A stretch of 64,000 nucleotides of DNA. Source: Macrostomum hystrix. Lineage: Eukaryota; Platyhelminthes; Macrostomidae. The position numbers were made by a program, and so were the translations under genes. The notes beneath the pieces were generated by a model. That model did not search any database and had not been told where the DNA came from. It saw nothing but the letters and a program-made list of their open reading frames with translations. Below, piece by piece: positions 1-9,584 of this stretch; the first letter of the stretch is position 1, and the number at the start of each line of letters is the position of its first letter. The stretch lies in contig CATNEN010000001.1 of NCBI GenBank assembly GCA_950097015.1, positions 25,349,001-25,413,000 on the forward strand. Direction: 5' to 3'.

Positions 1-92
1 AGGATCTGGGAGGATGGCTGCTCAACCTGAAGATCTGGGAGGATGGCTGCACAGCATGAGGATCTGGGAGGATGACATACACTATTTAAAAT
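1..92. repeat. edge of a ~30-bp minisatellite
   Basis: Three imperfect units built around GAGGATCTGGGAGGATGGC run off the left edge of the window. They lie just downstream of the CIAO3 stop codon (minus strand), so they belong to its 3' UTR or flank. The GAGGATCTGGGA core recurs in the minisatellites inside CIAO3 introns. Confidence 0.8.
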
Positions 93-112
93 GATGAGTC
101 TGAGGTCAGCAA

Positions 113-3100
113 TCACCACTTGATTGCCAGCGGGTTGATAATCTCAACCCGTTCCACCTCGTGATACTGGGTCCGCAGAAAGGTAGCTCGCTGCTCTTGA
201 GTCCACTGTCGGTAGGCTGTGAGCAGGGGCTGCTCAGGCGGGCAGCTGGCCTCGCTACGCAGCTGAAGGTCCAGCAGATAGGCTGTTGTGGTCGGCAGGG
301 ACTCATAGACAGAGCTGACTTGCTCGAGAAGCTCGGCGGGCGATGAAGCCTCGGGATCGGCTGGGCGCAGCTGGCCGCCGCCGTTTAGACACCCTGGGGA
401 TTAGAAAATTGTCGAGGATCAGGATCCCAGAGAAAAGTTTGAGGATCAGGATCCCAAAGAGCAGTTCGAGGATCAGGATCCCAAAGAGCAGTTCGAGGAT
501 CAGGATCCCAAAGAGCAGTTTGAGGATCAGGATCCCAAAGAGCAGTTCGAGGATCAGGATCCCAAAGAGCAGTTTGAGGATCAGGATCCCAAAGAGCAGT
601 TCGAGGATCAGGATCCCAAAGAGCAGTTTGAGGATCAGGATCCCAAAGAGCAGTTCGAGGATCAGGATCCCAAAGAGCAGTTCGAGGATCAGGATCCCAA
701 AGAGCAGTTTGAGGATCAGGATCCCAAAGAGCAGTTCGAGGATCAGGATCCCAAAGAGCAGTTTGAGGATCAGGATCCCAAAGAGCAGTTTGAGGATCAG
801 GATCCCAAAGAGCAGTTCGAGGATCAGGATCCCAAAGAGCAGTTTGAGGATCAGGATCCCAAAGAGCAGTTCGAGGATCAGGATCCCAAAGAGCAGTTCG
901 AGGATCAGGATCCCAAAGAGCAGTTTGAGGATCAGGATCCCAAAGAGCAGTTCGAGGATCAGGATCCCAAAGAGCAGTTTGAGGATCAGGATCCCAAAGA
1001 GCAGTTCGAGGATCAGGATCCCAAAGAGCAGTTTGAGGATCAGGATCCCAAAGAGCAGTTCGAGGATCAGGATCCCAAAGAGCAGTTTGAGGATCAGGAT
1101 CCCAAAGAGCAGTTTGAGGATCAGGATCCCAAAGAGCAGTTCGAGGATCAGGATCCCAAAGAGCAGTTTGAGGATCAGGATCCCAAAGAGCAGTTCGAGG
1201 ATCAGGATCCCAAAGAGCAGTTCGAGGATCAGGATCCCAGAGAAAAGTTCGAGGATCAGGATCCCAAAGAGCAGTTCGAGGATCAGGATCCCAAAGAGCA
1301 GTTCGAGGATCAGGATCCCAAAGAGCAGTTTGAGGATCAGGATCCCAGAGAACAGTTTGAGGATCAGGATCCCAAAGAGCAGTTCGAGGATCAGGATCCC
1401 AAAGAGCAGTTTGAGGATCAGGATCCCAGAGAACAGTTTGAGGATCAGGATCCCATAGAACAGTTTGAGGATCAGGATCCCAAAGAGCAATTTGAGGATC
1501 AGGATCCCAGAGAACAGTTTGAGGATCAGGATCCCAAAGAGCAATTTGAGGATCAGGATCCCTAGGTAGTTTCTGTAGTGACAATAGCATTAGGGGGTCG
1601 GTGGCAGAGCGGTTAACGCGTTTGCCACTCGCACCACAGTCCCTAAGTTCGATTCCACGGCGAGGCCACATTTATTTGGGGCGCAGCCGCGGAGAGAAGA
1701 CTTGGGGGCTTGTCGTGCAATTTACGCCCTTGAGGGCCAACCTCCAAGGCACAATGAGAGTGTACACTGCCTGACGATGAGAAAGTCAGGGCAGATGTAC
1801 ACACCTGTGTGAGCGTATGCCTGCGTACAGTATCTGTGTGCGTGTGTGCTCAGGAGTCAGCGAAATGGGCAGAATTGCCTCCTCGCTGGCTGCAGGTCTA
1901 GTGTCACCAAACTATGTGTCATTGCCCGCAGCCCTCCTGCAATTATTATTATTATTACAATAGCATACCAGACGGACACGCCATAATCTCTACGAAGTCG
2001 TATTTGCATTTTTTGCGTTTAATCTGCTGCACAACATTCTGGATGTTGCGAAATCCGTAAGCAAACGCGAAGCAAAGCTTCCTGCTGGCATCGCCGGGGT
2101 TCGTCACTGTGATCTCTTGGAAGTCCTTGTTTCTGAGAATGGAAAAAACAGGTAACACGACAGTACAGAATTATGACGCGCATAGGATCTGGGATAATTT
2201 TAGGTCAGCATGGGGATCTGGGACAATCTTGGGTCAGCATGGGGATCTGGGAGAATCTTTGGTCAGCATGGGGATCTGGAAGAATCTTTAGTCAGCATGG
2301 GGATCTGGGATAATCTTGGGCCAGCATGGGGATCTGGGAGAATCTTGGGTCAGCATGGGATCTGGAATAATCTTGGGTCAGCATGAGGATCTGGGAGAAT
2401 CTTTGGTCAGCATGGGATTTGGAAGAATCTTTAGTCAGCATGGGGATCTGGGATAATCTTGGGCCAGCATGGGGATCTGGGATAATCTTGGGTCAGTATG
2501 GGATCTGGGATAATCTTGGGCCAGCATGGGGATCTGGGATAATATTGTGTTAGCATGGGGATCTAGGATAATTTTGGGCCAGCATGGGGATCTGGGATAA
2601 TCTTGGGTCAGCATGGGGATCTTGGATAATCTTGGGTCAGTATGGGGATTTGTGAACAATGAGTCAGGCAAGCTTATTACCTGAGGGCGGTCATCTGCAG
2701 TGGCAGGTCAGGCCGGGCTCCCAGCAGTCGCTGACTGGCCACTCGCAGGACATAATCGAGGTAGCCGCCAGAACCGCCGCCATCGTGATTAACCAGAGGA
2801 TCGCCGAAGCTGCGTTAGTTTTGCAATGGGATAAATATAAATACTGAAGCATATAATACTACTCATTTAGATATCAGTATGTTTCGATCTGTGCTTCTAA
2901 AATCACACTTACTCTGTGTCTACTTCCGCACCAATATTTTTCGTCCACAATGCGTCAGTGTCGTCACCAATTGCAACGCCATGACTCTCTAACAGGGCGT
3001 CCATCTCTAGAGTGCTGAGCACCATGTCCACATCTCGACCCTGCTCAGCGTCGGTTTCATCCGCGTCACTACTGCTGCTAGTAGTAAAATCTGCACGACT

Positions 3101-6100
3101 GGCTTCCAACTTTTTGTCAAAGCACGGCATGACGGTCACGTGATAGACGGAGGGGATGCAGTCGCCGCTGATTGGTTCAGCTAGTCTGGTAGGCAGCCAG
3201 CGTTTAACCAGGGCGCCTGACACCTACAGGTAGGAGGAAATGAGAGTAGACAGCATGACGAAATTAATGATGACGAAATTGGCATCGGATTTTGGAATAT
3301 CTTAGGAAAACCCCTTAATATTATGAGGTACTACCTGCTATACCTGAGTATCTGAGAGTGTGCCTGCTATACCTGAGTATCTGAGAGTGTGCCTGCTATA
3401 CCTGAGTATCTGAGAGTGTGCCTGCTATACCTGAGTATCTGAGAGTGTGCCTGCTATACCTGAGTATCTGAGAGTGTGCCTGCTATACCTGAGTATCTGA
3501 GAGTGTGCCTGCTATACCTGAGTATCTGAGAGTGTGCCTGCTATACCTGAGTATCTGAGAGTGTGCCTGCTATACCTGAGTATCTGAGAGTGTGCCTGCT
3601 ATACCTGAGTATCTGAGAGTGTGCCTGCTATACCTGAGTATCTGAGAGTGTGCCTGCTATACCTGAGTATCTGAGAGTGTGCCTGCTATACCTGAGTATC
3701 TGAGAGTGTGCCTGCTATACCTGAGTATCTGAGAGTGTGCCTGCTATACCTGAGTATCTGAGAGTGTGCCTGCTATACCTGAGTATCTGAGAGTGTGCCT
3801 GCTATACCTGAGTATCTGAGAGTGTGCCTGCTATACCTGAGTATCTGAGAGTGTGCCTGCTATACCTGAGTATCTGAGAGTGTGCCTGCTATACCTGAGT
3901 ATCTGAGAGTGTGCCTGCTATACCTGAGTATCTGAGAGTGTGCCTGCTATACCTGAGTATCTGAGAGTGTGCCTGCTATACCTGAGTATCTGAGAGTGTG
4001 CCTGCTATACCTGAGTATCTGAGAGTGTGCCTGCTATACCTGAGGATCTGAGAGTGTGCCTGCTATACCTGAGTATCTGAGAGTGTGCCTGCTATACCTG
4101 AGGATCTGAGAGTGTGCCTGCTATACCTGAGTATCTGAGAGTGTGCCTGCTATACCTGAGTATCTGAGAGTGTGCCTGCTATACCTGAGTATCTGAGAGT
4201 GTGCCTGCTATACCTGAGTATCTGAGAGTGTGCCTGCTATACCTGAGTATCTGAGAGTGTGCCTGCTATACCTGAGTATCTGAGAGTGTGCCTGCTATAC
4301 CTGAGTATCTGAGAGTGTGCCTGCTATACCTGAGTATCTGAGAGTGTGCCTGCTATACCTGAGTATCTGAGAGTGTGCCTGCTATACCTGAGGATCTGAG
4401 AGTGTGCCTGCTATACCTGAGTATCTGAGAGTGTGCCTGCTATACCTGAGTATCTGAGAGTGTGCCTGCTATACCTGAGTATCTGAGAGTGTGCCTGCTA
4501 TACCTGAGGATCTGAGAGTGTGCCTGCTATACCTGAGGATCTGAGAGTGTGCCTGCTATACCTGAGGATCTGAGAGTGTGCCTGCTATACCTGAGGATCT
4601 GAGAGTGTGCCTGCTATACCTGAGTATCTGAGAGTGTGCCTGCTATACCTGAGTATCTGAGAGTGTGCCTGCTATACCTGAGTATCTGAGAGTGTGCCTG
4701 CTATACCTGAGTATCTGAGAGTGTGCCTGCTATACCTGAGTATCTGAGAGTGTGCCTGCTATACCTGAGTATCTGAGAGTGTGCCTGCTATACCTGAGTA
4801 TCTGAGAGTGTGCCTGCTATACCTGAGTATCTGAGAGTGTGCCTGCTATACCTGAGGATCTGAGAGTGTGCCTGCTATACCTGAGTATCTGAGAGTGTGC
4901 CTGCTATACCTGAGGATCTGAGAGTGTGCCTGCTATACCTGAGTATCTGAGAGTGTGCCTGCTATACCTGAGTATCTGAGAGTGTGCCTGCTATACCTGA
5001 GTATCTGAGAGTGTGCCTGCTATACCTGAGTATCTGAGAGTGTGCCTGCTATACCTGAGTATCTGAGAGTGTGCCTGCTATACCTGAGTATCTGAGAGTG
5101 TGCCTGCTATACCTGAGTATCTGAGAGTGTGCCTGCTATACCTGAGTATCTGAGAGTGTGCCTGCTATACCTGAGTATCTGAGAGTGTGCCTGCTATACC
5201 TGAGGATCTGAGAGTGTGCCTGCTATACCTGAGTATCTGAGAGTGTGCCTGCTATACCTGAGTATCTGAGAGTGTGCCTGCTATACCTGAGTATCTGAGA
5301 GTGTGCCTGCTATACCTGAGGATCTGAGAGTGTGCCTGCTATACCTGAGGATCTGAGAGTGTGCCTGCTATACCTGAGGATCTGAGAGTGTGCCTGCTAT
5401 ACCTGAGGATCTGAGAGTGTGCCTGCTATACCTGAGTATCTGAGAGTGTGCCTGCTATACCTGAGTATCTGAGAGTGTGCCTGCTATACCTGAGTATCTG
5501 AGAGTGTGCCTGCTATACCTGAGTATCTGAGAGTGTGCCTGCTATACCTGAGTATCTGAGAGTGTGCCTGCTATACCTGAGTATCTGAGAGTGTGCCTGC
5601 TATACCTGAGTATCTGAGAGTGTGCCTGCTATACCTGAGTATCTGAGAGTGTGCCTGCTATACCTGAGGATCTGAGAGTGTGCCTGCTATACCTGAGTAT
5701 CTGAGAGTGTGCCTGCTATACCTGAGTATCTGAGAGTGTGCCTGCTATACCTGAGTATCTGAGAGTGTGCCTGCTATACCTGAGGATCTGAGAGTGTGCC
5801 TGCTATACCTGAGGATCTGAGAGTGTGCCTGCTATACCTGAGGATCTGAGAGTGTGCCTGCTATACCTGAGGATCTGAGAGTGTGCCTGCTATACCTGAG
5901 TATCTGAGAGTGTGCCTGCTATACCTGAGTATCTGAGAGTGTGCCTGCTATACCTGAGTATCTGAGAGTGTGCCTGCTATACCTGAGTATCTGAGAGTGT
6001 GCCTGCTATACCTGAGGATCTGAGAGTGTGCCTGCTATACCTGAGGATCTGAGAGTGTGCCTGCTATACCTGAGGATCTGAGAGTGTGCCTGCTATACCT

Positions 6101-9100
6101 GAGGATCTGAGAGTGTGCCTGCTATACCTGAGGATCTGAGAGTGTGCCTGCTATACCTGAGTATCTGAGAGTGTGCCTGCTATACCTAAGTATCTGAGAG
6201 TGTAACTGCCATACCTGAGTATCTGAGAGTGTGCCTGCTATACCTGAGGATCTGAGAGTGTGCCTGCTATACCTGAGTATCTGAGAGTGTGCCTGCTATA
6301 CCTGAGTATCTGAGAGTGTGCCTGCTATACCTGAGTATCTGAGAGTGTGCCTGCTATACCTGAGTATCTGAGAGTGTGCCTGCTATACCTAAGTATCTGA
6401 GAGTGTAACTGCCATACCTGAGTATCTGAGAGTGTGCCTGCTATACCTGAGGATCTGAGAGTGTGCCTGCTATACCTGAGGATCTGAGAGTGTGCCTGCT
6501 ATACCTGAGTATCTGAGAGTGTGCCTGCTATACCTAAGTATCTGAGAGTGTAACTGCCATACCTGAGTATCTGAGAGTGTGCCTGCTATACCTGAGGATC
6601 TGAGAGTGTGCCTGCTATACCTGAGTATCTGAGAGTGTGCCTGCTATACCTGAGTATCTGAGAGTGTGCCTGCTATACCTGAGTATCTGAGAGTGTGCCT
6701 GCTATACCTAAGTATCTGAGAGTGTAACTGCCATACCTGAGTATCTGAGAGTGTGCCTGCTATACCTGAGGATCTGAGAGTGTAACTGCCATACCTGAGG
6801 ATCTGAGAGTGTAACTGTGCCAACATTACTCAAACCTGTTGAGGTGATCTGACGCTAGACACTAGCGGCAGTAGACCCGGATGAGTCTTCTCCGCGTAGC
6901 AGATCCAACCCGGGCACGCGGAGGCCAGCAGTGGCATTGATTGTTGATTGTCCTGGTTAAATCGCTCGGACCAGCGCTTACAGAACTCCTCAGCCATCTC
7001 CGCCAGGCACAAAGTCCTGGCAGAGGAGCTGCTCAGCACTCTACTAGCACCCAGGCGGACTTTGCAGAACACGGTCAGGCGGCGAAAGCATTCAGCAAAG
7101 CCGCCATTGACACCGTGTCGAGCTGCTAGACTTGCGCAAGACTGCGGAGAGATGGTCACGATGAGGATTTTGGAGGCCGGAGCCAGTGTTGGCAGCACCG
7201 ACATCAGCGCCGTGTGGCTCTGCTGTTCCACTAGAACCGCCTCAGCCGAGGTGACGCAGCCGCTGCAGGCAAGGCAGTCGGCCAAGGTGATCTCGGCCTT
7301 GGGCAGGCGGTACTCGCGACCGTCCTCGGTGACACCTGTGTACTGACCATCCTCTCCAATGCGAATGCGAGCTGTGCGGCCGACACTTTTGTCCACCCGG
7401 ACTGGCTTGATGCACTCCTGGGAGTTTGTGAGGCCAATGGACTGGACAATTAGGGACTGGACTGTGATGGACTGGTCTGTGAAAAACTAGTCTGTGATGG
7501 ACTGGTCTGTGATGGACTGGTCTGTGATGGACTGGTCTGTGATGGACTGGTCTGTGATGGACTGGTCAGTGATGGACTGGTCTGTAATGGACTGGTCTGT
7601 AATGGAATGGACTGTGATGGACTGGACAATTAGGGACTGAACTGTGATGGACAGGACAATTAGGGACTGGACTGTGATGGACTGGTATGTGATGGACTGG
7701 ATAATTAGGGACTGGAATGTGATGGACTGGACAATTAGGGACTGGAATGTGATGGACTGGACAATTAGGGACTGGACTGTGATGGACTGGTATGTGATGG
7801 ACTGGATAATTAGGGACTGAAATGTGATGGACTGGACAATTAGGGACTGGAATGTGATGGACTGGACAATTAGGGACTGGACAATTAGGGACTGGACTGT
7901 GATGGACTGGTATGTGATGGACTGGATAATTAGGGACTGGAATGTGATGGACTGGACAATTAGGGACTGGAACGTGATGGACAGGACAGTTAGGGACTGG
8001 AATGTGATAGGCTGGTATGTGATGGACTGGACAATTAGGGACTGGAATGTGATGGACAGGACAGTTAGAGACTGGAATGTGATGGACTGGACAATTAGGG
8101 ACTGGAATGTGATGGACTGGTCTGTAATGGACTGGTCTGTAATGGACTGGACTGTGAATGACTGGTCTGTAATGGACTGGTCTGTGATGGACTGAAGATC
8201 TCTTATTCAAACCTCTGTAGGCTAACTTTAACTCTAGAAATTTAGCCAAATTCTATATAAATTCTGAGTTTAAAATAATAGTACTTACAAGACCAAGTGT
8301 GCATACACCTAGGGATAAAAAATAATATTTTCTTAATTAATTTGATATTATTTAAAATAGGGTGATCCCTGGTAGTGATGGGACATTATATTGATATCAT
8401 TGCTATTATTGTGTTACACTGGGTCCTGGTAAATCAGAAATGTGTGAAATTTGGATAAAGAACAAGTAGTTAACAAGTTCTTTGCTTTGATTAGTTGCTA
8501 TGAAAATTGAGTTTTATCCAAAAACAAACTTAATTTACTATACATTTTTGCTATTTCTAGAAATATTTGATTTTCCATATGCATTTTACCAATTCTGATT
8601 TAAATACAGATAATCCCATTAGTTGACTGATCCTTAAGCCTTGGACCTGGTGTCTCTTCACTACTTAAGAAGATAGGTTGGCATAAAAATTACAACTAGA
8701 CTTGAGCTCTGCTGGTTATAATAGAATATATATTATTTTTAATTAAGCTAGGGTACACAAAAATTGTACATTCTAAGAAATGTAATGAACATGAACAAAT
8801 AAATTTATTGCTAAAGAACATTTGCTTAGCCAAAAAAGCAAATCACATCTATCCCTAAATTAGAAGAGCTACCTTTATAAGGGCTAAACCTAAAAAACTA
8901 TATCATTTATTATAAATTATTAATAGGCTAATTTTGACTGAATATTCCTTACCTAGAGCTTGGATTAGTTCTTAGCCTAATAAACTAGGCTAGAATAAAT
9001 AAAATCAATCGTTGTAGGCTGATCTTCACCCTTACAACAGTAGGATAAGAATAAGATACAAAGCATTAGACAACTCACTTGAGAAGGTGCAATGAAGTCA

Positions 9101-9144
9101 TTTAGGTCCGTCAGTTGAACAACTGAACTGAATGACTTACTCAT
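113..9144 (-). CDS. CIAO3: CIAO3 (NARFL/IOP1), cytosolic Fe-S cluster assembly factor, 6 exons
   Basis: CIAO3 passes [4Fe-4S] clusters from the NUBP1/NUBP2 scaffold to the CIA targeting complex (CIAO1-CIAO2B-MMS19) in the cytosol. Predicted exons in transcript order: 9144-9079, 7417-6836, 3223-2913, 2809-2681, 2132-1969, 393-113. Phases join cleanly into 510 residues; the human protein, from memory, is 476. The start reads [19 protein letters not shown], close to the family N-terminus. The N-terminal cluster cysteines are C24 and C70/C73/C76 (DCLACSGC). The hydrogenase-like cluster cysteines are C190 ([12 protein letters not shown]), C250 ([10 protein letters not shown]) and C415/C419 (MACPSGCLNGGG). 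The protein ends in a conserved-type Trp (AIKW). Introns 1, 2, 4 and 5 carry minisatellites and intron 5 also a SINE. No break was seen. Family assignment is near certain; single splice sites less so. Confidence 0.95.
411..1562. repeat. 27-bp minisatellite, ~42 copies
   Basis: Unit GAGGATCAGGATCCCAAAGA plus GCAGTTY. Units differ mainly by C/T at the last base, with a few AGAGAA and CAA variants near the right end. Because 27 is a multiple of three and the unit lacks stops in most frames, long reading frames run through it on both strands. These are not genes, since the array lies wholly inside CIAO3 intron 5. Each unit contains GGATCC (a BamHI site). Confidence 0.97.
1595..1962 (+). mobile_element. 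tRNA-derived SINE, family 1, full-length copy
   Basis: The head is tRNA-like. An A box (TGGCAGAGCGG, 1602-1612) and a B box (AGTTCGATTCC, 1646-1656) would form an RNA polymerase III internal promoter. The body follows (GGCGCAGCCGCGGAGAGAAG, then GTCAGGGCAGATGTACACAC) and the 3' end is an ATT microsatellite tail. At least ten more full or partial copies occur in the window on both strands, which shows retroposition. It encodes no protein, so an unlinked LINE would have to mobilise it. Confidence 0.9.
2186..2655. repeat. ~29-bp minisatellite in CIAO3 intron 4
   Basis: About 16 imperfect units built on CAGCATGGGGATCTGGGATA followed by ATCTTGGGT. It fills the intron between the exons at 2809-2681 and 2132-1969 and ends about 25 bases from the donor at 2680. 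The GGGGATCTGGGA core resembles the other CIAO3 arrays. Confidence 0.95.
3331..6825. repeat. 27-bp minisatellite, ~129 copies, CIAO3 intron 2
   Basis: Unit GTGCCTGCTATACCTGAGKA plus TCTGAGA, almost perfect for about 3.5 kb. The main variants are G/T in GAGKATCTGAG and, near the right end, a recurring TACCTAAG...TAACTGCCATACC block that is itself repeated, which indicates higher-order duplication. It occupies nearly all of the intron 6835-3224 and stops about 10-15 bases from the donor at 6835. Confidence 0.98.
7439..8195. repeat. 15/30-bp minisatellite, CIAO3 intron 1
   Basis: Units of GTGATGGACTGGTCT (15 bp) mix with units containing GGACAATTAGGGACTGGAAT (30 bp). The array begins about 20 bases from the intron 1 acceptor at 7419-7418, so the acceptor region is largely made of repeat sequence. 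Reading frames across it are by-products of the multiple-of-three period. Confidence 0.95.
8196..9078. other. CIAO3 intron 1, unique AT-rich part
   Basis: AT-rich sequence with no coding segment or repeat that I can recognise. It runs to the donor CAA|GTGAGT after exon 1 on the minus strand. Confidence 0.7.
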
Positions 9145-9584
9145 GACTAGGTCAAACTTTTAACTAGGCAAATAAATGTTTATCTGTTTATTTAGAGAAA
9201 GCGAGGGGATCGTTTGTCTCATACAATAGAAAACCAAAAAATTATGGACTCTCTTATCGTGTGTTAAAAAATCCACGATGCTGCATTTCAAAATCTTTCA
9301 AGCCGTTCCCGTTTTGTTTGTAAACATTAAAGTATAACAAATACATTCAGCAACTCGTACTGTTTATGACAATATTATAAACATTTATCATTTATGTGTT
9401 CTAAGTGATTTTAAAAATTTTCTTAATAGAAAAATTATTCACAAAATTCTCTTGAACTGTACTCATTAAGATAGCAAATTTAATTTTTGTTTACCAAGCA
9501 ATTTCTGTGAAGAATTATTCTATTTCCTTGTTCTCGTCTTCGATTGTGACTGTTCTATTTTCCAGCACATTGACAATCGAGGCC
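9145..9584. promoter_or_regulatory. shared CIAO3/PCF11 intergenic region, probable bidirectional promoter
   Basis: The two start codons face away from each other about 440 bp apart, and neither side has room for another gene. No convincing TATA box was found. AT-rich tracts dominate. The plus side ends in a good 3' splice-like signal (TGTTCTATTTTCCAG, AG at 9564-9565) 19 bases before the PCF11 ATG, so the PCF11 leader may be spliced or trans-spliced. Confidence 0.6.

Larger units (their letters stand above)
394..1968 (-). other. CIAO3 intron 5
   Basis: The donor follows the first base of the Gly codon in ACPSG (GTATGC, minus strand) and the acceptor CCCCAG lies at 395-394. The intron holds a 27-bp array beginning about 17 bases from the acceptor and a full SINE whose ATT tail ends within about 15 bases of the donor. 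Confidence 0.85.

Noticed and set aside
1602-1656. Functional tRNA gene
   Set aside because: A and B boxes are present, but there is no intact acceptor stem or anticodon arm and the segment continues into a SINE body.
303-1671. Long reading frames on both strands, including a plus frame reading EDQDPKEQF repeats with mostly synonymous changes
   Set aside because: The array lies inside CIAO3 intron 5, defined by two exons with matching phase. A 27-bp unit without stops gives open frames automatically, and the C/T change falls on a third position in only one of them.
7566-8249. Minus-strand frame of [10 protein letters not shown] repeats
   Set aside because: It coincides with the intron 1 minisatellite of CIAO3 and has no independent coding signal.
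9507-9584. Extension of the PCF11 N-terminus upstream of 9585
   Set aside because: The longer frame starts at GTG, not ATG, and runs across a polypyrimidine-AG splice-like signal.
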